Source: a bacterium (lineage in GTDB: Bacteria; Armatimonadota; Fimbriimonadia; Fimbriimonadales; Fimbriimonadaceae). Taken from it: a stretch of 64,000 nucleotides of DNA. Below, one piece after another: positions 43,938 through 51,030 of this stretch. Below the pieces are notes generated by a model. It saw only the letters and a list, made by a program, of their open reading frames with translations, was not told the DNA's origin and did not search any database. Numbering within the stretch: position 1 is the first letter of the stretch; every line of letters begins with the position of its first letter. Where the stretch lies: contig JAIXUN010000002.1 in NCBI GenBank assembly GCA_027483535.1, positions 1,488,001 through 1,552,000 of the forward strand, read 5' to 3'. A program made the translations under genes and the position numbers.

Positions 43938-45038
43938 GTGGCAGCAGAAATAGATGGCTTACTCCACCAGTTGGTGGAGGCTGATGCGACGGACCTTCAT
44001 TTGAAGGCAAATGAACGTCCCAGAATGCGGGTTCGTGGCGAGCTCATTCCGATGCCGGGGCGGGAAAAAGTTTCCGACACGGATTTAGAACGGCTCTTGC
44101 TGGCCATTCTGAATGAAGAGCGGCTCGATCGCCTAAACAACTTCAAAGAGTGCGACCTCAGCTACAACGTGCCCGGGTTAGCCCGTTTTCGCGTGAACAT
44201 GTTCTGGCAACGGGCCCATCTGGGAGCCGTTCTTCGGGTGATTCCGTTCAATATCCGAACAATCGACGACCTCGGTCTTCCGCAGGTCTGTAAGCGGATC
44301 TCGATGCTGCCCCGAGGACTTGTCCTTGTAACGGGTCCGACGGGTTCGGGTAAGTCCACCTCGCTGGCGGCGATGATCGACCAGATCAACAGCAACAAGC
44401 GCTGCCACATCATGACGATCGAGGATCCGATCGAATATGTTCACAAGGACAAGATGTCCATCATCAACCAGCGTGAACTTGCGACGGATACCCACTCGTT
44501 TGCTCATGCGCTCAAGCACGTTTTGAGGCAGAATCCCGATGTCATTCTTGTGGGTGAAATGCGAGATCTGGAGACGATCCAGTTGGCGATCACCGCTGCA
44601 GAAACGGGGCACTTGGTTCTTTCGACCCTGCACACGGTTGACGCGGCTCAGACGATCGACCGTATCGTAGACGTTTTCGACCCCGAGCAACAAGCGCAGG
44701 TTCGAACCCAGCTTTCGGTCACTCTTCAGGCGGTTGTCTCGCAAACGCTTCTTCCGGTCAAGAACAAGCCGGGTCGAATCGCGGCCTTCGAAGTCATGGT
44801 CGCGACTCCCGCGATTCGAACTTTGATCAGAGAAGGGAAGACCCACGCGATGTATATGGACATCCAAACGGGTTCCCAGTACGGGATGCAAACGCTGGAT
44901 GGTCACCTGCTCCGATTACTCGATCAAGGACTCATAGACTACGAGCATGCTCTTGCGAAGTGTTCCAACACCGCAGAGTTCCAACGCAGGGCAATCAGCC
45001 ACGGACTTTTTGAGGGGGAACCCATTGCAGGCCGTTGA
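43938..45038 (+). CDS. pilT: PilT-family type IV pilus retraction ATPase, copy 2
   Basis: A 366-residue ATPase, start GTG at 43938 with a G-rich ribosome site (AGGGGGAAGGCGGGG region). Walker A GPTGSGKST is at about 133-141. Asp box EDPIEYVHKD, Walker B PDVILVGEMRD, His box TGHLVLSTLHT and the PilT-like AIRTLIREGKTH motif are all present. It should drive depolymerisation of type IV pili. The last 14 bases overlap copy 3. Confidence 0.92.
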   Translation: MAAEIDGLLHQLVEADATDLHLKANERPRMRVRGELIPMPGREKVSDTDLERLLLAILNEERLDRLNNFKECDLSYNVPGLARFRVNMFWQRAHLGAVLRVIPFNIRTIDDLGLPQVCKRISMLPRGLVLVTGPTGSGKSTSLAAMIDQINSNKRCHIMTIEDPIEYVHKDKMSIINQRELATDTHSFAHALKHVLRQNPDVILVGEMRDLETIQLAITAAETGHLVLSTLHTVDAAQTIDRIVDVFDPEQQAQVRTQLSVTLQAVVSQTLLPVKNKPGRIAAFEVMVATPAIRTLIREGKTHAMYMDIQTGSQYGMQTLDGHLLRLLDQGLIDYEHALAKCSNTAEFQRRAISHGLFEGEPIAGR

Positions 45039-46308
45039 GACTTTTCTTCATAAGTGCGTCGAAATCGGCGGCTCGGACGTTCACTTCAAGACCGATACGG
45101 GTCACGTCTACGTCCGCGTCAACGGCGACCTTGAGCAGGTCAACACCGAACCGTTCCACAATTTGGAGTTCCGAGAAGCCCTTTTCCGGATGCTTCGACC
45201 GATTCAAATCGAGCGGTACGAGAAAGATCTCGAACTCGACTTCGCGGTTGAAGTAACCGGACTGGCCCGTTTTCGCGGCAACGTCTACCAGCAACGGGGA
45301 TTCACCCAAGCGGCGTTTCGGGTTATCCCCTACGAGTTGCTGTCGATGGAAGACTTGCAACTCCCGCCTGCCTGTTTCGACTTCATTGATCGGCCTCGTG
45401 GTCTCGTACTCGTAACGGGTCCGGCTGGGTCAGGAAAGACGACGACGCTTGCGGCGATGATCGACAAGATCAATCGAACTCAGCCTGTTCACATCATGAC
45501 GGTCGAGGATCCGATTGAGTTTGTCCACGACGATATCACGGCTCGCGTCAACCAACGAGAGCTCGATGTTGATACGCTCTCGTTCGCGAACGCTCTCAAA
45601 TACGTTCTTCGACAAGACCCGGACGTGATTCTCGTCGGCGAAATGCGCGACCTCGAGACGATTCACTTGGCCATTACCGCCGCAGAGACGGGCCACTTGG
45701 TATTTGCGACGTTGCACACGGTGGACGCCGTTCAGACCGTGGACCGGATCGTGGACGTCTTCCCGATTCACCAGCAGCAACAGGTGCGAATGCAACTCTC
45801 CGTTAACCTAATCGGAGTCCTCTCGCAGACGCTTCTCAAGCGAAAGGATGGTCGAGGTCGAATTGCCGCCTATGAAACGCTCGTTGCTACAAGTGCGGTT
45901 CGAAACCTCATTCGCGAGAACAAGACCTTCCAGATCTCCAGCATCATCCAAACGGGTGCCAAGGCAAAGATGCAGTCGCTGGACCAGTGCCTTGCCAACT
46001 ACGTGCAACGAGGCTTGGTCTCTTACGAAGAAGCACGAATGCGGGCGAAAGATCCGGGCGAGTTTGACCGCTTGGTGAGCCTTTCTCGAACGGGGACGGG
46101 TGCAGGTCCTTCTGGACCGATCGACCCGACAAAAATTGCTCACGGATCAGTCTCGGCCGCGAAGATTGCGCAACACCATCATCAGGACGAAGATGATGCC
46201 GCCAAGCGGGTTGAGGAAGAGCAAGCCCAGGCGGATGCAGCCAAGGGAGAACAAGCAAAACCAAACGTTCGGGGATCCCTGTTCAGACCGGGGTATCGGC
46301 GCGAGTAG
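45025..46308 (+). CDS. PilT-family type IV pilus retraction ATPase, copy 3
   Basis: About 427 residues from TTG at 45025, which has GAGGGGG six bases upstream and overlaps the stop of copy 2. Walker A is GPAGSGKTT, with Ala in place of Thr. Asp box EDPIEFVHDD, Walker B PDVILVGEMRD, His box TGHLVFATLHT and the canonical PilT motif AVRNLIRENKT are intact. The last 70 residues are a charged, His/Lys/Gln-rich tail absent from the other two copies. The long frame back to 44947 is not needed. Confidence 0.88.
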   Translation: MQAVETFLHKCVEIGGSDVHFKTDTGHVYVRVNGDLEQVNTEPFHNLEFREALFRMLRPIQIERYEKDLELDFAVEVTGLARFRGNVYQQRGFTQAAFRVIPYELLSMEDLQLPPACFDFIDRPRGLVLVTGPAGSGKTTTLAAMIDKINRTQPVHIMTVEDPIEFVHDDITARVNQRELDVDTLSFANALKYVLRQDPDVILVGEMRDLETIHLAITAAETGHLVFATLHTVDAVQTVDRIVDVFPIHQQQQVRMQLSVNLIGVLSQTLLKRKDGRGRIAAYETLVATSAVRNLIRENKTFQISSIIQTGAKAKMQSLDQCLANYVQRGLVSYEEARMRAKDPGEFDRLVSLSRTGTGAGPSGPIDPTKIAHGSVSAAKIAQHHHQDEDDAAKRVEEEQAQADAAKGEQAKPNVRGSLFRPGYRRE

Positions 46309-46314
46309 CCTTGG

Positions 46315-47397
46315 ATGTCAAGTTCCATTGATCCCGCACTGTTCGATGAAAATAGTCGTACCGCACCTGCGGAGGCGAATCGACTCCTTTTAAAGATTGG
46401 AGAGCTTTCGACCGAAACAGGTGGAACCCTTTCGGATGTCACCGTCGCGTACGAGACATGGGGAGAGTTCCGCGGAGACAACGCGATTCTTGTCTGTCAC
46501 GCGCTTTCTGGTGATTCCCACGCCGTTGGCTGGTGGGATCGGCTTGTAGGGCCAGGGAAAGCCATTGACACCACCAAGTACTTCGTTATCTGCTCCAACG
46601 TCTTAGGGGGCTGTCAGGGCACCACGGGTCCTAGTTCGCTTCATCCCGATGGCAAGCCGTACGGGAGTCGATTTCCGATCATCACGATCGGCGATATGGT
46701 GGAGGTTCAGGGTCGCCTGCTAAGCGCCCTAGGAGTCCCGAAACTCTTCTGCGTTGCCGGAGGGAGCATGGGTGGCATGCAAGCCCTGGAATGGTCTGTA
46801 CGATTCCCAGAGCGGGTCCAGAAAGTGTTCACCACGGCATCGGCGGCGAAACACTCCGCGATGCAGATTGGGTTTAACGAGGTTGGTCGCCAGGCCATCA
46901 TGCGCGATCCCAAGTGGAACAACGGCGATTATCCGCTCAACGATCCTCCAAGCAATGGGCTGAGCGTTGCTCGAATGCTTGGGCACCTGACGTTCTTAAG
47001 CGAGTCGGCGTTTGAGTCTAAGTTCAGCCGAAGGTTGCAAGGGAAGTCTTTGCCCGACTATCACCTGGGTGTTGAGTTCGAGGTCGAGAGTTACCTTTCT
47101 TACCAGGGCGATAAGTTCACCAAACGATTCGATGCGAACACGCAACTTGTGCTCACTCGGGCCCTGGACTACTTCGAGTGGAAAGACGTGGCGCGTGCGA
47201 ATGCCGACTTCCTTTGCGTGAGTTACACGTCGGACTGGATCTATCCCACCGGGCAGTCTTTAGAGATCGAGCGCCTTGCCAAATCGGCAGGGAAGAGAGT
47301 TCAGCGGGTCGAAATCGATCTGCCTTACGGGCACGATGCTTTCTTGTTAGACGGCGAGCTTCAGGGCGATTTACTGCGATCGTTCCTAGCCGAGTAG
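46315..47397 (+). CDS. metX: Homoserine O-acetyltransferase
   Basis: A 360-residue alpha/beta hydrolase-fold enzyme making O-acetyl- or O-succinylhomoserine for methionine synthesis. The nucleophile elbow GGSMGGMQALEW is at about 150-161 (Ser near 152), CHALSGDSHAVG is near 62, the catalytic Asp is in YTSDWIYP near 305, and the His is in GHDAFL near 342. Acyl-donor choice cannot be told from these motifs. It follows pilT copy 3 by only six bases and may be co-transcribed with it. The stop codon lies at the edge of a stem-loop. Confidence 0.9.
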   Translation: MSSSIDPALFDENSRTAPAEANRLLLKIGELSTETGGTLSDVTVAYETWGEFRGDNAILVCHALSGDSHAVGWWDRLVGPGKAIDTTKYFVICSNVLGGCQGTTGPSSLHPDGKPYGSRFPIITIGDMVEVQGRLLSALGVPKLFCVAGGSMGGMQALEWSVRFPERVQKVFTTASAAKHSAMQIGFNEVGRQAIMRDPKWNNGDYPLNDPPSNGLSVARMLGHLTFLSESAFESKFSRRLQGKSLPDYHLGVEFEVESYLSYQGDKFTKRFDANTQLVLTRALDYFEWKDVARANADFLCVSYTSDWIYPTGQSLEIERLAKSAGKRVQRVEIDLPYGHDAFLLDGELQGDLLRSFLAE

Positions 47398-47413
47398 GTC
47401 ACTCGGCTAGGAA
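47383..47413. terminator. Perfect 13-bp hairpin over the metX stop codon
   Basis: TTCCTAGCCGAGT (47383-47395) and ACTCGGCTAGGAA (47401-47413) are exact inverted repeats with a five-base loop. The TAG stop of metX begins at the last stem base. No T run on either strand. It sits between the convergent metX and GH4 genes. Confidence 0.6.
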
Positions 47414-47436
47414 ATTGCCTCTTAGCGGTCGTTGGC

Positions 47437-48825
47437 TTACTTGAATCCAGGCAGGAACTCGGCCTCAGCCTCGAACAACTCGTTTGTCAGTTCGAGAATT
47501 TCGGCGGGCGAGCAAACAGCCGACGTGAGCGGATCGAGCATCAACGCCCATGCGGCGTGCTGCTTCGACTTGTGGATCGCTGCCTCGGCCGCCAGATCAA
47601 ACACCCGCATGTTAGAGTCGCAAACCGCCGCCATTTGTCTGGGTAGGGCCCCGAAATGGGTCGGTTGAACGCCGTTCTGATTGATCAAGCACGCTACCTC
47701 CACGCATCCGTCTTGGGGCAGGTTGGTGATGAGACCGTTGTTCATCACATTGCCGTGAACGAGAAGCGGTGCATTCTTTTCAACCGACTCGATGATCCAA
47801 GCTCCGTACTCGAAGGATCGCTTCAGGTCCAGCGGTTCCTCACCACTGATCTGCTTCTCTCGCTTCTCGTCGGATGCCTTTCGCCAGTTCGGCCAGTTAT
47901 TGGCGTAGAACGACTCTTCGCCGCGATATCCGGTATCGGTGTACTTATCGAGCAGGTCCTTTCGCTTCCGGTAGTAGGGAAGATATTCGCTAAGGTGTCC
48001 GCTGGACTCCGTGATGAAGGCGCCGAAGTGCAGCATCATGTCGGATCGTACGGGCTCGGCCTTGGAGAACTCGCTTTCTCGGTTCGCCGCCATCTCCATC
48101 AGCTTCGGATAGAGGCTGTTGCCATTGGCGTCATTGAGCTCCGTGAACCAGGCTAAGTGGTTGATTCCGGCGCACTTCCATTGCATGGATTCATAGGAGA
48201 TGCCTCCGTAACCCGCGAGCATCCGTCCGGTGCCTTGAACGGAGTGGCAAAGACCAACGGTCTGAACCTCCGGAACCGCTCGTCCTGCCGCCAGACACAT
48301 CATGTTCATCGGGTTCGTGTAGTTCAGAACAACCGCATTAGGGCAAAGTTCACGAACATCGCGGAGAATGTCCAGATACACCGGAACCGTTCGAAGCCCC
48401 TTCATCAATCCACCCGGGCCGATGGTGTCTCCAATGTTCTGACTGATGCCGTACTTGAGCGGAATATCGTTGTCAAACCGGACGCAGGCGACACCGCTCA
48501 CTTCGATCGAGTTGACGATGTAGTCGATGCCCGGAAGGAGCTCTCGGCGATTTGTGGAGGAGACAATCTTCCATTTGTCCGACTGACCCGTCTCTTCAAC
48601 GATCTTGCGCATCAGCCGCTCGGTTCTCTCTAAACGCTCTGCATCGATATCGACAAGGCGAAGCTCTCCACCCAGGTTGTCCGGGATCAAAACAACGTCA
48701 CGCAAAATGCTGTTCGTAAAGAAGCTTCCCGCGCCGAGCATCATTACGTTCACCTTTCGAGGCATTGCGCCAGGAAGGCCGTAGCGTGTATCGGATTGAG
48801 AATGTTCGAGATGAGACTCCGCCAT
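47437..48825 (-). CDS. GH4-family alpha-glycosidase (alpha-glucosidase/galactosidase type)
   Basis: A 462-residue NAD- and metal-dependent glycosidase of family GH4. The Rossmann-type start GAGSFFTNSILRDVVLIPDNLGG, the LVDIDAERLERT loop, NYTNPMNMMCLAAG, the metal-binding Cys in VGLCHSVQGT and His in GINHLAWF are all present. GH4 enzymes act by an oxidation/elimination mechanism on alpha- or beta-linked sugars. There is no signal peptide. The exact sugar specificity is not inferred. Its closest functional neighbours are the sugar isomerase and Gfo/Idh oxidoreductases elsewhere in the window. Confidence 0.88.
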   Translation of the reverse strand: MAESHLEHSQSDTRYGLPGAMPRKVNVMMLGAGSFFTNSILRDVVLIPDNLGGELRLVDIDAERLERTERLMRKIVEETGQSDKWKIVSSTNRRELLPGIDYIVNSIEVSGVACVRFDNDIPLKYGISQNIGDTIGPGGLMKGLRTVPVYLDILRDVRELCPNAVVLNYTNPMNMMCLAAGRAVPEVQTVGLCHSVQGTGRMLAGYGGISYESMQWKCAGINHLAWFTELNDANGNSLYPKLMEMAANRESEFSKAEPVRSDMMLHFGAFITESSGHLSEYLPYYRKRKDLLDKYTDTGYRGEESFYANNWPNWRKASDEKREKQISGEEPLDLKRSFEYGAWIIESVEKNAPLLVHGNVMNNGLITNLPQDGCVEVACLINQNGVQPTHFGALPRQMAAVCDSNMRVFDLAAEAAIHKSKQHAAWALMLDPLTSAVCSPAEILELTNELFEAEAEFLPGFK

Positions 48826-48954
48826 ATCATCAACATTAGCACAATATCGAAGAGTTATGGAATCGTGTCACTAACTGTCTTTGAACCTAAGAGTCTGGCC
48901 AGGCACCGCCTAAATCGCGGAGTTTCGAGGAATTGATGAATTCTGGGGCCGACG

Positions 48955-48983
48955 TTGACTTTTGGGCAGACTGCTGTCATACT
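48955..48983 (+). promoter_or_regulatory. Sigma-70-type promoter of the tRNA pair
   Basis: TTGACT, a 17-base spacer and CATACT; the expected start is near 48990, ten bases before tRNA-Asp. Confidence 0.75.
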
Positions 48984-48999
48984 TTCCTTTCGCAAGCAC

Positions 49000-49075
<76 letters not shown>

Positions 49076-49078
49076 CGT

Positions 49079-49154
49079 GCCACGGTAGCTCAGTTGGTAG
49101 AGCAAAGCACTGAAAATGCTTGGGTCACCGGTTCGAGTCCGGTCTGTGGCACCA
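49079..49154 (+). tRNA. tRNA-Phe (anticodon GAA)
   Basis: The acceptor GCCACGG pairs with CTGTGGC, and the D-arm is GCTC...GAGC. The anticodon loop holds GAA (CTGAAAA) and the T-arm reads GGTTCGAGTCC. CCA is encoded. It is separated from tRNA-Asp by three bases, so the two are surely co-transcribed. Confidence 0.96.
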
Positions 49155-49193
49155 CTTCTTTGACCCAAGCTTGTCTACCCAAGCAACCTCACC

Positions 49194-50183
49194 ATGGGCA
49201 GCATTTTCCCTCTCCTTTTAGCAGGGACTCTACAGGCTTCCGTCTCCGCTGAAGAGATTCGGGCAACGATTCAACTTTCGCCCGGGGACGTCTTGACCGT
49301 TCACTCGCTCGTCCAGCCTAAGATTTCATTTCAGGGGGTGGTCAACCGAGCCGGGTTCTTGAGGACCCCCGGAGGATCGCAGGTGAAGGCTATCGGTAAC
49401 GCCGAGGACGTCGCTTCGGACCTTGCGAGCATGCTCGAGCGAGAGCGGGGAAGCATAGTGAAACCGATTCGCTGGAAAGTGAGTCGGAGGCAATCCTTTC
49501 GAGTGGAAGGGGCTGTTCGCTGGGGCGGTTCGATACGAATTGGCTCGCCGCTGCCGATTTCCGAGGTTTTACTTGCGGTGCTGCCTGATGGTTTTGCAGA
49601 CGTTTCAAGCGCCTCGCTGGTCAGGGGAGGCGTCTCCGCCCCACTCGATTCGGCAGGAGGGAAGGTGCGAACTGGGGACCGGATTGTTGTGCCTACTCGA
49701 GACGAAGGCACCAACGTTGCCGTGGTCGGCGCTGTCGTCAAACCATCGTCGATCGCTCTTGAAAGTGGGCTCAGCATCCAGTCGTGCCTAGACAAGGTAG
49801 GCGGGATCGCACTCCACGGCAGTTTGGATCAAATCGAAATTCTCACCAGGGGTTCCGTAACCGAGATTGTAAAGGCCGACCAATATGCGAAGCGCATCAT
49901 GCGCCGCGGGGAGTCACTTCGCGTTCCGAGAGCCGAGAACGTTTTTTCAGTCACGGTCGCATCTTTTGCCGGAGTCTCGCAAGTCGTGGAAGTTCGCGAC
50001 GGAACCAAACTCAGTGAGGTTTTGAAAGTTTCGGGAGTCAAACCGGCCCTAGGCGATGGTTCGGTGAGCATTCGCAGAATGAATCGCAACATGCCTGCCT
50101 ATAGGGGGCGTTTTTCGGAGATTCTTTCAAATCCTCTCTCGGATGTTTTCCTTTCAAAAGGGGACGCCATTCTCGTGGAATGA
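49194..50183 (+). CDS. SLBB-domain polysaccharide export-like periplasmic protein
   Basis: A 329-residue protein with an N-terminal hydrophobic signal (IFPLLLAGTLQASVSA). A polysaccharide-export start (IQLSPGDVLTVHSLVQP, then GVVNRAGFLRTPG) is followed by two or three SLBB-like repeats (GSIRIGSPLPISEVLLAV, VVGAVVKPSSIALESGLSIQSCLDKVGGI, SQVVEVRDGTKLSEVLKVSGV). SLBB proteins carry polysaccharide or DNA across the envelope. No outer-membrane ring signature such as Wza was recognised. The end overlaps the longer frame of the next gene but not its likely start. Confidence 0.65.
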   Translation: MGSIFPLLLAGTLQASVSAEEIRATIQLSPGDVLTVHSLVQPKISFQGVVNRAGFLRTPGGSQVKAIGNAEDVASDLASMLERERGSIVKPIRWKVSRRQSFRVEGAVRWGGSIRIGSPLPISEVLLAVLPDGFADVSSASLVRGGVSAPLDSAGGKVRTGDRIVVPTRDEGTNVAVVGAVVKPSSIALESGLSIQSCLDKVGGIALHGSLDQIEILTRGSVTEIVKADQYAKRIMRRGESLRVPRAENVFSVTVASFAGVSQVVEVRDGTKLSEVLKVSGVKPALGDGSVSIRRMNRNMPAYRGRFSEILSNPLSDVFLSKGDAILVE

Positions 50184-50235
50184 GGTGAGCTACAATAGGT
50201 CCTTCACGGATACATTGCAATCCTCATCTGATCAA

Positions 50236-51003
50236 ATGGCAGAGACCACCACGGAAAAGAAATTGCCCAAGCCGATGGCGAAATGGGACCGATCAAAAGG
50301 TCGACCAGAGCCGATTCGGGCCCTAAACAAGGTGCTGGAGGTCGAAAATCAAGAGCCTCTGGTTCACATTTCCGAACTTGCCCCAACGGTGAGGATTCTG
50401 CGACCCCAGGTCATTCCTTACTTGCGAGAGAGTGTTGTTCGTATGCTCGATGGAGCGGCCCGGTCACTTCCCGAAGGGATCCACTTGGGTGTCATCGATG
50501 CTTGGAGACCGTTTGCTCGTCAGCAGCGGATCTACGATTTTATGTGGAAGGCAGCTCGTGAGGCCTTTCCCGACCGACCAGATGTAGCATTGAGACGTAC
50601 CGTCTGTCGATGGGTGGCTCCGACCGATCAACCCGCCCCTCCGGGACACTGCACGGGCGCAGCGGTCGACGTTTGGCTGGTCAACGATGCTAACGAGCAA
50701 CTCGACGTCTGCTCGCCCTATGATCGCCATCAAGCGGCACCGACCTACGCCTACGGGCTGAGTCCCGAAGCGAGTTATCATCGCACTTTGCTTGTCAATG
50801 CGATGCTCTCGCAGGAGTTTTCCAACTGCCGCGACGAGTGGTGGCACTACTCGTACGGCGATGCAGGCTGGGCCGTGCGCGTGGGGGAGACGAAGTGCTT
50901 TTACGGCCTTTGTCACTTACCGGAAGACCTGTACGCAGAACAGGAGAGACTCAGTGAAGAGTTCTTCAAAGATCGCCCGAATCCATTCCTTGAGAGCTGG
51001 TAG
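50236..51003 (+). CDS. D-alanyl-D-alanine dipeptidase (VanX family)
   Basis: About 255 residues. The zinc-binding block GHCTGAAVDVWL carries the His and Asp of the VanX/peptidase M15D family, and the final DEWWHYSYGD supplies the Glu and His. The family hydrolyses D-Ala-D-Ala, in vancomycin resistance or simply to recycle the dipeptide. No vanHA or vanRS genes are nearby, so it is probably the recycling type. ATG at 50236 is used because the frame before it overlaps the SLBB gene. The stop codon lies in a hairpin loop. Confidence 0.85.
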   Translation: MAETTTEKKLPKPMAKWDRSKGRPEPIRALNKVLEVENQEPLVHISELAPTVRILRPQVIPYLRESVVRMLDGAARSLPEGIHLGVIDAWRPFARQQRIYDFMWKAAREAFPDRPDVALRRTVCRWVAPTDQPAPPGHCTGAAVDVWLVNDANEQLDVCSPYDRHQAAPTYAYGLSPEASYHRTLLVNAMLSQEFSNCRDEWWHYSYGDAGWAVRVGETKCFYGLCHLPEDLYAEQERLSEEFFKDRPNPFLESW

Positions 51004-51014
51004 CTCTCAAGGAA
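50986..51014. terminator. Perfect 13-bp hairpin with the vanX stop codon in the loop
   Basis: TTCCTTGAGAGCT (50986-50998) pairs with AGCTCTCAAGGAA (51002-51014). The three-base loop GGT includes the first base of the TAG stop. There is no T run on either strand. Confidence 0.6.
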
Positions 51015-51030
51015 AAGTGGCCTAGGTGGG

